The notes under the pieces: model-generated
Told to the model about the DNA's origin: nothing
Seen by the model: only the letters and a program-made list of their open reading frames with translations
Database searches by the model: none
Source: Variovorax paradoxus NBRC 15149
GTDB lineage: Bacteria > Pseudomonadota > Gammaproteobacteria > Burkholderiales > Burkholderiaceae_C
Direction: 5' to 3'
Assembly (NCBI RefSeq): GCF_001591365.1
Contig: NZ_BCUT01000009.1
Coordinates: 23,293-87,292, forward strand
Length of the DNA stretch: 64,000 nucleotides
Position numbers and translations under genes: made by a program
Shown: one piece after another, positions 17,821 through 26,010 of the stretch
How positions within the stretch are numbered: position 1 is the first letter of the stretch
Layout: the number at the start of each line of letters is the position of its first letter

Positions 17821-17856
17821 AAAGCCCTAAGTAGTTGATTTACTTAGGGCTTTTTG
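17821..17856. terminator. Bidirectional rho-independent terminator
   Basis: AGCCCTAAGTA pairs with TACTTAGGGCT over a short loop. A-run on the left and T-run on the right make it work in both directions: for the two-TM protein gene on the plus strand and for tRNA-Met on the minus strand (reads into TTTTTTG). Confidence 0.9.
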
Positions 17857-17885
17857 ACTTTTGCGGAGCACCGCAGAAGTGGTGT

Positions 17886-17962
17886 TGGTGGCTCTTCACG
17901 GACTCGAACCGCGGACCTGTGGATTATGATTCCATCGCTCTAACCGACTGAGCTAAAGAGCC
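17886..17962 (-). tRNA. tRNA-Met (anticodon CAT, elongator type)
   Basis: The 77-nt gene folds as a tRNA: acceptor GGCTCTT/AAGAGCC, D-arm with AGCTCAGTCGGTTAGAGC, anticodon loop TCATAAT giving CAT, T-arm with GGTTCGAGTCC, and an encoded CCA end. The G1-C72 pair and the absence of three G-C pairs at the base of the anticodon stem exclude initiator tRNA. A tRNA-Ile2 with CAT anticodon is possible in principle, but the anticodon stem favours elongator Met. Confidence 0.93.
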
Positions 17963-17964
17963 GT

Positions 17965-18022
17965 TCGGCACAGTTTTGTGCCGAGCCCAAGATTATAGCG
18001 CAGGCTGCGGGCCCGGAATCAA
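17965..18022 (-). promoter_or_regulatory. Promoter and leader hairpin of the tRNA-Met gene
   Basis: On the minus strand a perfect TATAAT lies at 17997-17992 with TTGATT 19 nt upstream (18022-18017). About seven nt downstream starts an 8-bp perfect hairpin (TCGGCACA/TGTGCCGA, 17965-17984) directly ahead of the mature tRNA 5' end. The GC-rich spacer is typical of stable RNA promoters. Confidence 0.7.
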
Positions 18023-18110
18023 GCCCGCCGAGCCGCACACGGTGTCTTTTTTGCGATGGCCAACCCCGAAGCCGGCCGCCGCCCGTACAACCCCGGGTGA
18101 AAATCCGCCG

Positions 18111-18779
18111 ATGTCTGCGCTGCCCCGCGCCCCTTCCGCCAAAGCCGCCACCGAGCGCGACGCCATGCCCGACGACCAGTTGATGCTGGCCTACGCGCGC
18201 GGCGACGGCGCGGCGTTCGACGTGCTCTACGCGCGCCACGAGGGCGGACTGTTCCGCTTCGTCAAGCGGCTGCTGGGCGCCCGGCTGGCCGCGCAGGCGG
18301 ACGAGGTGTTCCAGGACACCTGGGTGCGCATCATCTCGGCGCGCGACAGTTTTTCGCCGCAGGGCGCCGCCTGGCGCACCTGGGCCTTCACGATCGCGCA
18401 CAACCTGGCGATGGATCGGCTGCGCGTGAGCGGGCGCGAGGTGGCGCTCGACGCCGCGCATCCGGACGATGGCGAGGACGCCTTTCCCACGCTCGACCGC
18501 GGCGTGCGCGGCGCGATGGATGCCGCGGCGCATCCGTCGGCCGAAGAACTCGCGTTCTGGCGCGCCGCCGGCCGGCGCCTGCTGGCCTGCCTCGACGAAC
18601 TGCCTGCCGAGCAGCGCGCCGCGTTCCTGCTGCACCATGAAGACGGGCTGACCGTCGAAGCGCTCGCGGCCAGCCTGCAGATCGGCTTCGAAACCGTGCG
18701 CAGCCGATTGCGCTACGGGCTGCAGAAACTGCGCGGCTGCATGGAACGCTACCTGTCGGTGCTGGAGCAGCGCGCATGA
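18111..18779 (+). CDS. ECF-type RNA polymerase sigma factor
   Basis: The 222-residue protein has sigma region 2 (DQLMLAYARGDGAAFDVLYARHEGGLFRFVKRLLG, then ADEVFQDTWVRII) and region 4 (LDELPAEQRAAFLLHHEDGLTVEALAASLQIGFETVRSRLRYGLQKLR), with a 60-residue linker. That is the plan of group 4 sigma factors. It overlaps the next gene by ATGA. The next gene product has a single membrane helix behind a cytoplasmic N-terminal part, the usual arrangement for a sigma factor with its membrane anti-sigma factor. What activates it is not visible. The longer open frame upstream (from 17976) crosses the tRNA promoter and is rejected. Confidence 0.92.
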   Translation: MSALPRAPSAKAATERDAMPDDQLMLAYARGDGAAFDVLYARHEGGLFRFVKRLLGARLAAQADEVFQDTWVRIISARDSFSPQGAAWRTWAFTIAHNLAMDRLRVSGREVALDAAHPDDGEDAFPTLDRGVRGAMDAAAHPSAEELAFWRAAGRRLLACLDELPAEQRAAFLLHHEDGLTVEALAASLQIGFETVRSRLRYGLQKLRGCMERYLSVLEQRA

Positions 18780-20038
18780 ACACCGGCAGCGGCAACGGCA
18801 CCCCTGGCTTCGACGATGGCGCTGAGGACGCGGCGCTGCGCGACCCCGCACTTCGCCGTGCGCTCGACCACGCGCCCGACAGCGACGCACTGCCTGATCC
18901 GCGCACCCGCGACGCGATCCGGAAGATGGCGCACAACCTCGCACCGGTTCCCGCGGCGGCGCCGGCGGCTGAAGACGAGGGTGCCGCGCCCTGGTGGCGC
19001 CGGCTGTTCGGTGGCGGCGGGGGATCGCATGCGCGCATGCCGTGGAACGCCGCCTTCGCGACCGTGCTGCTGGCCACCTTCGTGACCGTGCTCTGGCATC
19101 GCGAACCGGTGCCCGATGCGCGGCTGGATGGAGAGGCGCGAGTTGCCTCCGCGCCTGCGGCCGCTCCGGAGGCGGCGCCGTCTGCGGCTGCGGTTCCGGC
19201 GCCGGCCGCGGCACCCGCGCCCGCGCCAGCTACCGCATCGGCCCCGCCACCGGCACCAGCTCAAGCCCAGCCGCAGCCGCAGGCCGAAGCGGCGCGAGAC
19301 ACGGTGAGCGAAGAGTCCATGCGAAGCAGGGAGATCGCAGTGCGCCGATCGGCGCCGCCGCCCTCCGGCAAGCAGGCTGCTGCACCAGCGCCCGAGCCCC
19401 AGGCCAGCCAGGCCGCGCCAGAGCCGCCGCCGCTGCCAGCGCCGCTTCCCGCACCTGCGCCACCTGCAGCAGTTCCACCGGCACCAGCATCATCACCAGC
19501 AGCAGCGATCGCGCCGCCGCCACCTCCTGCGCCCATGGCCCCCGCAGCGCCGCCCGCCACCCGCGAGGCCGCCAGCGGCGGCACTTCTGGTTCTTCTCCA
19601 GCCCTGTCGGCACCGCAGCGCAGCCCCAGCGCCGACGCCGCCTCCGGCATGCTGCGCTCGGCCCCCGCGCCGCGCGCGGCCGTGATGGCAGGCAAGGCCG
19701 CGGCAAGTCCGGCTGAAGGTGCGTTCTCGGCGCTCGACCAATGGACGTCGCTGAACGCAACACGCGCCGGGCAGAGCGTGCGCCATGCGCGCGGCGACAC
19801 CGAGGGGCTGGCCGCGTTGGTCAACACGCTGGCTCGTTCGGCCACCGCGCCGGGCGCTGAACCGGCCGCGCCCGTCGAGGCGCGGCTGGAGCTCTACCGC
19901 GGCGGCGCCCTGCTCGCGGTGCTCGAGATCGCGGGCGACCAGGTGCGCTGGACGCCGCAGGGCACGGCAGCCGGCGCCTCGGTCGGCACGCCGCCGGCGC
20001 AGGCGCTGGCCGAGTTGAAGGCGCTGCTCGCGCGCTGA
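18776..20038 (+). CDS. Putative membrane anti-sigma factor with Pro/Ala-rich periplasmic region
   Basis: The 420-residue product starts with a 85-residue cytoplasmic part, has one membrane helix at about 90-107, then a long low-complexity Ala/Pro-rich periplasmic stretch (about 115-300) and a small folded C-terminal domain (about 320-420, ending ALAELKALLAR). It is translationally coupled (ATGA) to the ECF sigma gene, which is the main reason to call it an anti-sigma factor. No zinc-binding HxxxCxxC motif is present in the N-terminal part, so it is not a ZAS-type protein. The low-complexity part could span the periplasm. Confidence 0.65.
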   Translation: MNTGSGNGTPGFDDGAEDAALRDPALRRALDHAPDSDALPDPRTRDAIRKMAHNLAPVPAAAPAAEDEGAAPWWRRLFGGGGGSHARMPWNAAFATVLLATFVTVLWHREPVPDARLDGEARVASAPAAAPEAAPSAAAVPAPAAAPAPAPATASAPPPAPAQAQPQPQAEAARDTVSEESMRSREIAVRRSAPPPSGKQAAAPAPEPQASQAAPEPPPLPAPLPAPAPPAAVPPAPASSPAAAIAPPPPPAPMAPAAPPATREAASGGTSGSSPALSAPQRSPSADAASGMLRSAPAPRAAVMAGKAAASPAEGAFSALDQWTSLNATRAGQSVRHARGDTEGLAALVNTLARSATAPGAEPAAPVEARLELYRGGALLAVLEIAGDQVRWTPQGTAAGASVGTPPAQALAELKALLAR

Positions 20039-20048
20039 TCCTGATCGC

Positions 20049-20828
20049 TCAGGCGTTCTTGAAGTCCGGTTGGCGCTTGGCGAGGAAGGCGTCCATGCCT
20101 TCCTTCTGGTCGGCCGTGGCAAACAGCGCATGGAACAGCCGGCGCTCGAACATCACGCCGTCGGAGAGGCCGCTCTCGAACGCGCGGTTGACCGACTCCT
20201 TGGCCGCCATCACCGCGATCTGCGAGTAGCCCGCGATGATCAGCGCAGCGCCGAGCGCTTCGTCGGCCAGCTGCGCATAAGGCACCACGCGGCTCACGAG
20301 GCCCGCGCGCTCGGCTTCGGCGGCGTCCATCATGCGGGCGGTGAGCGCCATGTCCATCGCCTTGCTCTTGCCCACCGCGCGCGGCAGGCGCTGCGTGCCG
20401 CCGGCGCCGGGGATCACGCCGATCTTGATTTCGGGCTGGCCGAACTTGGCGTTGTCGGCCGCAATGATGAAGTCGCACATCATCGCCAGCTCGCAGCCGC
20501 CGCCCAGTGCAAAGCCGCTCACGGCCGCGATCACGGGCTTGCGGATCGAGCGGATGGTCTCCCAGTTGCGCGTGATGTAGTCGCCCTTGTAGGTGTCGAT
20601 GAAGCTGTACTTGGCCATCGCGGCAATGTCGGCGCCGGCCGCAAAGGCGCGTTCGCTGCCGGTCAGGATGATGCAGCCGATGGCGTCGTCGGCATCGAAG
20701 GCCTTGAGCGCGGTGCCCAGCTCGGTCATGAGCGCGTCGTTGAGCGCATTGAGCGCCTTGGGCCGGTTGAGGGTGATGATGCCGACCTTGCCTGCTTCGG
20801 TCCGCACTTCGATGTTTTCGTAGCTCAT
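20049..20828 (-). CDS. Enoyl-CoA hydratase
   Basis: This 259-residue crotonase-fold enzyme hydrates trans-2-enoyl-CoA to 3-hydroxyacyl-CoA in fatty-acid or phenylacetate degradation. The oxyanion-hole motif is AFAAGADIAAM, and the catalytic Glu residues lie in GGGCELAMMCDF and FGQPEIKIGVIPGAGG. Both are kept, so it should be active. The start ATG at 20828 has GGAG 6 nt upstream; an in-frame ATG 12 nt earlier does not. It stands alone between the sigma/anti-sigma genes (convergent) and the M61 peptidase gene. Confidence 0.93.
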   Translation of the reverse strand: MSYENIEVRTEAGKVGIITLNRPKALNALNDALMTELGTALKAFDADDAIGCIILTGSERAFAAGADIAAMAKYSFIDTYKGDYITRNWETIRSIRKPVIAAVSGFALGGGCELAMMCDFIIAADNAKFGQPEIKIGVIPGAGGTQRLPRAVGKSKAMDMALTARMMDAAEAERAGLVSRVVPYAQLADEALGAALIIAGYSQIAVMAAKESVNRAFESGLSDGVMFERRLFHALFATADQKEGMDAFLAKRQPDFKNA

Positions 20829-20886
20829 GGGTGTCTCCAAGGGAAGGTGAAAACGCGATTCACTGTATACAGGCCATAGGCGCGGA

Positions 20887-22743
20887 TCAGCGCCGCGCGC
20901 CCGGCGCGAGCCAGGCCGCGATCTTTGCCGCGTCGTGCGAGAACAGGCGCCAGGTGGTGGCGCCCTCCGGCAGCACCAGCGGCAGCCTCAGCAGCTTGCG
21001 GTCGCGCGCCACCAGCGCGGTGCAGCGGGTGGCGTCGCCAAGGTACAGCGCCAGGTCGTCGAGCTTGGCGATGCGCCAGGCCTGCGCGGGGCGCTGCTGG
21101 CCCTTGCGGCCGACGGCCGGCAGCTCGATGCCGATCCATTCGTCGTTGGCCGAGAAGCCGGCCTTTTCGGCGGCGCCGCCGCGCAGCACCACCTTGACCT
21201 GGACGCTGCCGTTGGCCTCGGCCACGCGCAGGCCCAGCGCCTGCGCCTGCTGCGACGGGTCTTCGAGCGCAGCCACGCCGTGCGCGCGCAGCAAATCTGC
21301 CAGCGGCAGCTCGTCGGTCGAGTGGATCCACTGCGCGATTTCCGCCGCATAGGAGCGGCCGCCCACGGCCTGGAGCGCCGCGGCCACGTCGGCTTCGCTG
21401 ATCGGGCCGCCGCCGCCTTGGGTCCACAGGTGGCGCATCACGTCGTCGAGCGTGCCCTTGCCTTCGCGGCGCAAGCTGAGGTCGAAGCACAGCGCCACCA
21501 GCGCGCCCTTGGTGTAGTAGCTGACGGTGCCGTTGGGCGTTTGCTCGTCCTGCCGGTAGTACTTGACCCAGGCATCGAAACTCGCCTCGGCCACCGACTG
21601 CACGAGCCGGCCCGGCGTCTGCAGCACCTGGTTCACGGTCTTGTTGAGCAGGCGCAGGTAGCCCGCGTCGTCGATGCGGCCGGCGCGGCGCAGCAGCAGG
21701 TCGTCGTAGTAGCTGGTGAAGCCCTCGAAGAACCACAGCATCTGCGTGTAGTTCTCGCGGCTGTAGTCGTAGTGCGCGAACTCGGCCGGGCGCATGCGCT
21801 TGACGTTCCAGGTGTGGAAGTACTCGTGGCTGATGAGGCCCATCAGCGTGGTGTAGCCCTCGGGCTGCTTCTTCGCGCCGCGCTGGGGCAGGTCGCGCCG
21901 GTTGCAGATCAGCGCGGTGGAGTGCCGGTGCTCCAGGCCGCCGTAGCCGTCGTCCACCGCGTTGAGCATGAACACGTAGCGGTCGATCGGCAGCTTGGGG
22001 CCGCCTCGCTTGCCGGCCTTGTCTCCATGCCAGAAGCGGATCTCGGCTTCGCAGATGGCCTGCGTGTCGGCGATCAGGCGCTCGCCGTCGAACGAGGCAG
22101 CGGCACCTGCGATGACGAAGCGGTGCGGCACGCCGCAGGCCTCGAACTCGGCGCTCCAGAAGGGGCCCATCTCGACCGGGCTGTCGGCCAGCTCGTCGTA
22201 GCCGGCCGCGAGGTAGCGGCCGAAGCCATGCTTGTCGATCTTCGAGGGCACGAGCGCGGTGGCGCAGGACCAGCGCGCATCGTCGCCGGGCGGCAGGGCG
22301 GGAGCGCTGATGTCCAGTGCATGCGGCGCATCGGTCTGGCCCTCCACGCGCAGGCACAGGCTGGTGCCGTTGAAGAAACCGCGGCTGGCGTCGAGCCAGG
22401 CGGTGCGCACCGAGTTGTCGTAGGCGCAGACCTGGTAGTGCAGCACCAGCGGCTGTCCCGGCACGCAGTCGACCTGCCAGCTGCACTTGTCGAGCTGCGT
22501 CAGCGCGGGCTTGCGGCGTCCCTGCGTGGCGCGCAGGCCCTGCAGGTTCTTGGCGAACTCGCGCACCAGGTAGCTGCCCGGAATCCACACCGGCAGCGCC
22601 ACGCACTGCTGCGCGGCGGGGGCCTCGATGGTCAGGGTGACGGCGAAGAGGTGCGCATGCAGGTCGGCGCACTCGATGCGGTAGTGCACCGCGGCGGCCG
22701 GCGCAGCCGCTCGCGCGCGCCGGGAAACAGTCGGCGCGGCCAT
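20887..22743 (-). CDS. M61 family metallopeptidase with PDZ domain
   Basis: The 618-residue protein belongs to the M61 glycyl aminopeptidase family. The zinc motif HEYFHTWNVKR lies near residue 304, with the third ligand Glu in LWFFEGFTSYYDDLLL about 36 residues later. A PDZ-like domain follows at about 480-570 (GGAAEKAGFSANDEWIGIE). The ATG at 22743 overlaps the dsbC stop codon (TGATG), which decides the start; the frame is open further upstream within dsbC. No signal peptide is seen, so a cytoplasmic site is likely. It is the last gene of a ubiH-like/dsbC/M61 run. Confidence 0.92.
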   Translation of the reverse strand: MAAPTVSRRARAAAPAAAVHYRIECADLHAHLFAVTLTIEAPAAQQCVALPVWIPGSYLVREFAKNLQGLRATQGRRKPALTQLDKCSWQVDCVPGQPLVLHYQVCAYDNSVRTAWLDASRGFFNGTSLCLRVEGQTDAPHALDISAPALPPGDDARWSCATALVPSKIDKHGFGRYLAAGYDELADSPVEMGPFWSAEFEACGVPHRFVIAGAAASFDGERLIADTQAICEAEIRFWHGDKAGKRGGPKLPIDRYVFMLNAVDDGYGGLEHRHSTALICNRRDLPQRGAKKQPEGYTTLMGLISHEYFHTWNVKRMRPAEFAHYDYSRENYTQMLWFFEGFTSYYDDLLLRRAGRIDDAGYLRLLNKTVNQVLQTPGRLVQSVAEASFDAWVKYYRQDEQTPNGTVSYYTKGALVALCFDLSLRREGKGTLDDVMRHLWTQGGGGPISEADVAAALQAVGGRSYAAEIAQWIHSTDELPLADLLRAHGVAALEDPSQQAQALGLRVAEANGSVQVKVVLRGGAAEKAGFSANDEWIGIELPAVGRKGQQRPAQAWRIAKLDDLALYLGDATRCTALVARDRKLLRLPLVLPEGATTWRLFSHDAAKIAAWLAPGARR

Positions 22744-23465
22744 CAGTTGATGGAGGCGGCGAGTTGCTTCTCGACCTGGTCCGCGGGAATGGCGCCCGGC
22801 GTGCGGGTGCCGTCGCTGAAGATCAGCGTGGGCGTGCCGGTGATGTTGTACTTGCGGCCGAACTCGACGTTGCGCTGCAGGGCCGTGACGTCGCAGCCGG
22901 TTGCCGCGGTGGCGGGCTTGACGCTGGTTTCCATCCAGTCGCCCCAGGCCTTGCCCTTGTCCTTGCTGCACCAGATGTCGCGCGACTTGACGGCCGAATC
23001 GGGACCGAGCACCGGGTAGAGGAACAGGTAGACGGTGACGTTGTCGACCGTCTTCATGTCTTTCTCGAAGCGCTTGCAGTAGCCGCAGTTCGGGTCTTCG
23101 AACACCGCGAGCTTGCGCTTGCCGCTGCCGCGCACGATCTTGATGGCGTCTTTCATGGGCAGCTTGTCGAACGAGACCTGGCTGAGCTTCTCGATGCGCT
23201 CCTCGGTCAGGTTCTTGCGCGCATTCACGTCGATCAGGTTGCCCTGCAGCAGGTAGTTGCCCTGCTCGTCGGTGTAGTAGATCTGGAAGCCGTTCACGCG
23301 CACTTCGTAGAGGCCCGGCAGCGGCGACTTGGTGACTTCGTCGATGGCCGGGAACTGCGGAATGCGCGCCGGAAGGTTCTTGCGGATCTCGGCCTCACCG
23401 GCCAGGGCCGTGGCGGCCGCGGCCAGGGTGCAGGCGGCGAGAAGAAGGTTGCGTGCGAGTTTCAT
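22743..23465 (-). CDS. dsbC: Thiol:disulfide interchange protein DsbC
   Basis: DsbC is the periplasmic disulfide isomerase that repairs wrong disulfides and is kept reduced by DsbD. The 240-residue product has a signal peptide (about 1-22), an N-terminal dimerisation domain, and a thioredoxin-fold domain with active site CGYC at 127-130. A second Cys pair (WCSKDK and TGCDV, about 40 residues apart) fits the structural disulfide of DsbC, and the cis-Pro is in TGTPTLIF. It starts 20 nt behind the UbiH-like gene and overlaps the M61 peptidase start by one base. Confidence 0.95.
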   Translation of the reverse strand: MKLARNLLLAACTLAAAATALAGEAEIRKNLPARIPQFPAIDEVTKSPLPGLYEVRVNGFQIYYTDEQGNYLLQGNLIDVNARKNLTEERIEKLSQVSFDKLPMKDAIKIVRGSGKRKLAVFEDPNCGYCKRFEKDMKTVDNVTVYLFLYPVLGPDSAVKSRDIWCSKDKGKAWGDWMETSVKPATAATGCDVTALQRNVEFGRKYNITGTPTLIFSDGTRTPGAIPADQVEKQLAASIN

Positions 23466-23485
23466 GGGAAGTCCGGTCGATGGAT

Positions 23486-24622
23486 TCATGCCTTCAAGCC
23501 CATCGCCTGGTTGGCGATCCAGTGCTTGAGGAGGCGCGTGCGGTCGAAGCCGCGCATGCCCCAGTTGCGCAGCGCGGGCAGGGGGCCCACGCTGTGCGAG
23601 AACAGCTGCTGCAGGCCGTCGGTGGCCAGGCTCATCTGCAGCACGTCGGCGCGGCGCGCGCGTTCGTAGCGGCGCAGCAGGCGCGGGTCGCCCACGCTGC
23701 GCCAGTACTCGCGCTGCCGGATCACGTCGGCCAGCATGGCCGCATCGGCGAGGCCGAGGTTGAGGCCCTGGCCCGCGAGCGGATGCACCGTGTGGGCCGC
23801 GTCGCCGGCCAGTGCCCACGACTGCGCGGCCGCGCCCTTCGCCTGCGGCAGGGTGCCGGTCCAGCGGTCGGCGATGGCGCGCGCGAGCGGCCAGGCGGCA
23901 CGTTCGCTGGTGAGCCGAAGCGGGCCGAGCGCGCCATGGCTGGCTTCGCTCACCGCGGCGTTGAATTCCTCGTCGCCTTGCGCCAGCAGCGCGGGCGCGC
24001 GAAGCTGGTCGACCGACCACACCAGCGCCAGCGAACGGCCCTGCACGCCGCCCATCGGCAGCAGCGCCAGCACCTCGCCCGTGTCGTTGAACCACTGGCG
24101 CGCCACGCCGTCGTGCGGCTGCGCGGCTTCGAGCCGCGCCGCAATCGCATGCTGCGGATAGCGCGTGACCGCGTAGCTCACGCCGAGGGCGTCGCGCGTG
24201 GCGCTGGCCTTGCCTTCGCACACCACGGTGAGCGGCGCGGACACCGGCTCGGAAACGACTTCGACCTGGGGCTGGAAGCGCACCGCATCGGCCAGCTGCT
24301 GCTCGAGCGCCGGCACGTCGACGATCCAGGCCAGCGCATCGACCTTCTGCCGCACGGCGCTGAACTGCACGCGCCCGCCTTCGTCGCCGTGCACGAGCAT
24401 CTCGCGCACCGGCGTGGCATGCGCGGCGTCGGGCCAGGCGCGCAGCGATTCGAGCAGGGTGCGGGAGGCGGTGTTGAGCGCATAGGCCCGGATGTCCTGC
24501 TTGCCGGCCGCGGCGGGCGGAACCACCAGCGCGACGCGCACTCGCTCGCGTGCGAGCAGCAGGGCCAGCGTGCGGCCCACGATGCCGGCGCCGCGAATGC
24601 AAACTTCAGGAGGGAGGGCCAT
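23486..24622 (-). CDS. UbiH/UbiF/Coq6-family FAD-dependent monooxygenase
   Basis: The 378-residue flavoprotein has the N-terminal dinucleotide-binding loop (GAGIVGRTLAL), and the second FAD motif WALAGDAAHTVHPLAGQGLNLGLAD, which is characteristic of ubiquinone ring hydroxylases. It most likely carries out one of the C-1, C-5 or C-6 hydroxylations in ubiquinone synthesis. Which position cannot be told, since beta-proteobacterial enzymes of this family differ in specificity. The start ATG at 24622 has AGGGAG-like sequence on the opposite strand only; it was chosen for alignment with family N-termini. The gene leads the dsbC-M61 run and is divergent from the MOSC gene. Confidence 0.88.
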   Translation of the reverse strand: MALPPEVCIRGAGIVGRTLALLLARERVRVALVVPPAAAGKQDIRAYALNTASRTLLESLRAWPDAAHATPVREMLVHGDEGGRVQFSAVRQKVDALAWIVDVPALEQQLADAVRFQPQVEVVSEPVSAPLTVVCEGKASATRDALGVSYAVTRYPQHAIAARLEAAQPHDGVARQWFNDTGEVLALLPMGGVQGRSLALVWSVDQLRAPALLAQGDEEFNAAVSEASHGALGPLRLTSERAAWPLARAIADRWTGTLPQAKGAAAQSWALAGDAAHTVHPLAGQGLNLGLADAAMLADVIRQREYWRSVGDPRLLRRYERARRADVLQMSLATDGLQQLFSHSVGPLPALRNWGMRGFDRTRLLKHWIANQAMGLKA

Positions 24623-24719
24623 CCGGCCATTGTAAGAACAAGCCCGTTCCCGGGCTGAGCCCCCGGCGGCCGATGCGGGACAATCGCTGCCCAATTCCAA
24701 GGAATCCAAGGAACCCCAC

Positions 24720-25601
24720 GTGCCACAGCCCGCCTTCGACATTGAAGCCACCATTGCGCGCCTGTTCGTCTACCCCGTGAAATCGTGCGCGGGGGTCGAG
24801 CTTCCCGAGGCGTTGCTGACCGAGACCGGCCTGGAATTCGACCGCGCCTGGATGGTGGTCGATGCAGAGGGCGAGTTCGTGACCCAGCGTCAATTGCCGC
24901 GCATGGCGCTGATCCGCCCGCAGATGAAGCACATGGAAGTGGTGCTGCGCGCGCCGGGCATGCTGGCCCTGCACCTGGCGTTCGACCGGGTCGAGCAGCC
25001 GGTGCGCGTGCGCGTCTGGAAGGACGAGGTCGCGGCCTACGACATGGGCGACATCGCCGCCCAGTGGTTCAGCGACTTTCTCTCCGAGCCGGGCAAGCCG
25101 CAGGCACTGCGGCTGGTGCGCTTCGACCCCGAGCACAAGCGCCTGTCGAGCCTGCAGTGGACCGATGGCGTCGAGGCGACGAACCAGTTCGCCGACGGCT
25201 TTCCGCTGCTGGTGGCCAGCGAGGGATCGCTGGCCGAACTCAATGAGCGGCTGGCCGCCGCGGGCCACGATGCAGTGGGCATCGAGCGCTTCCGGCCGAA
25301 CATCGTGCTGGCCGGCATCGAGTCGCACGACGAGGACCGGGTCGACGCGCTGCACGTCGCCACCGGCGAAGGCGAGGCCGAGCTCAAGCCGGTCAAGCCC
25401 TGCACCCGCTGCCCGATCCCGGACATCGACCCGGCCACCGCCACGAGCAGCCCCGAGGTCGGCGACATGCTGCGCACCTACCGCGCCGACCCGCGCGTCG
25501 ACGGGCGCATCACCTTCGGCATGAACTGCATCGTGCTGCAAGGGGTGGAGCACATGCTCAAGGTGGGGCAGGCGGTGGGCGCGAACTACCGCTTCGAATA
25601 G
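24720..25601 (+). CDS. MOSC domain-containing protein (YcbX-like)
   Basis: The 293-residue protein begins with the MOSC N-terminal beta barrel (ATIARLFVYPVKSCAGVEL) and continues with the MOSC domain, including RFRPNIVLAG and the conserved Cys in KPCTRCPIPDID. MOSC proteins of the YcbX/mARC type bind molybdenum cofactor and reduce N-hydroxylated compounds such as N-hydroxy base analogues. The C-terminal 2Fe-2S ferredoxin domain of YcbX is absent here, so the electron donor must be separate. The start is a GTG at 24720 preceded by AAGGA. It is divergent from the UbiH-like gene. Confidence 0.9.
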   Translation: MPQPAFDIEATIARLFVYPVKSCAGVELPEALLTETGLEFDRAWMVVDAEGEFVTQRQLPRMALIRPQMKHMEVVLRAPGMLALHLAFDRVEQPVRVRVWKDEVAAYDMGDIAAQWFSDFLSEPGKPQALRLVRFDPEHKRLSSLQWTDGVEATNQFADGFPLLVASEGSLAELNERLAAAGHDAVGIERFRPNIVLAGIESHDEDRVDALHVATGEGEAELKPVKPCTRCPIPDIDPATATSSPEVGDMLRTYRADPRVDGRITFGMNCIVLQGVEHMLKVGQAVGANYRFE

Positions 25602-25611
25602 CGGGCTCTAT

Positions 25612-26010
25612 CTAGAAGGTCACGCCGGCGTACAGGACGATGTTGGCGTAGGGCGTGCATTCGCCCGTGCGGATCACCGCCTTGGCGCGCGCGCTCAGGC
25701 GCTTGAGTTCCTCGTGCGACACCGTCTCCGGCAGGGCGGCCAGCTGGCCTTCGCACCATGCCGGCAGCTGTCCCACCGGCAGCTGCCCGATGGCTTCGCG
25801 CGCGATCAGCGCGCGCTCCACCTGCATCTCCGAAAGCACGACCTTGAGCACGTCCGCGACCCGCGGAATCCCCGGCGTGAGCGCCAGGTCGATGCGCCGG
25901 GGGCCGTCCGGGATCGGCAGGCCCGCATCGCCGATGACCACCATGTCGCCATGGCCCAGCGCGGCAATCACTTGCGAGAGTTCGGCATGCAGCAGGGCGG
26001 TACGTTTCAC
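25612..26010 (-). CDS. rbsD: D-ribose pyranase RbsD
   Basis: RbsD interconverts the pyranose and furanose forms of ribose so that the imported sugar can be phosphorylated. The 132-residue product shows the family stretches LLHAELSQVIAALGHGD (catalytic His), IGDAGLPIP and YANIVLYAGVTF at the C-terminus. The start is GTG at 26010, overlapping the rbsK stop codon (GTGA), so it is translated from the end of rbsK. It is the last gene of the six-gene ribose operon. Confidence 0.94.
   Translation of the reverse strand: MKRTALLHAELSQVIAALGHGDMVVIGDAGLPIPDGPRRIDLALTPGIPRVADVLKVVLSEMQVERALIAREAIGQLPVGQLPAWCEGQLAALPETVSHEELKRLSARAKAVIRTGECTPYANIVLYAGVTF

Noticed and set aside
17886..17962. Initiator tRNA-fMet
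   Set aside because: The pair G1-C72 and the anticodon stem are not of the initiator type.
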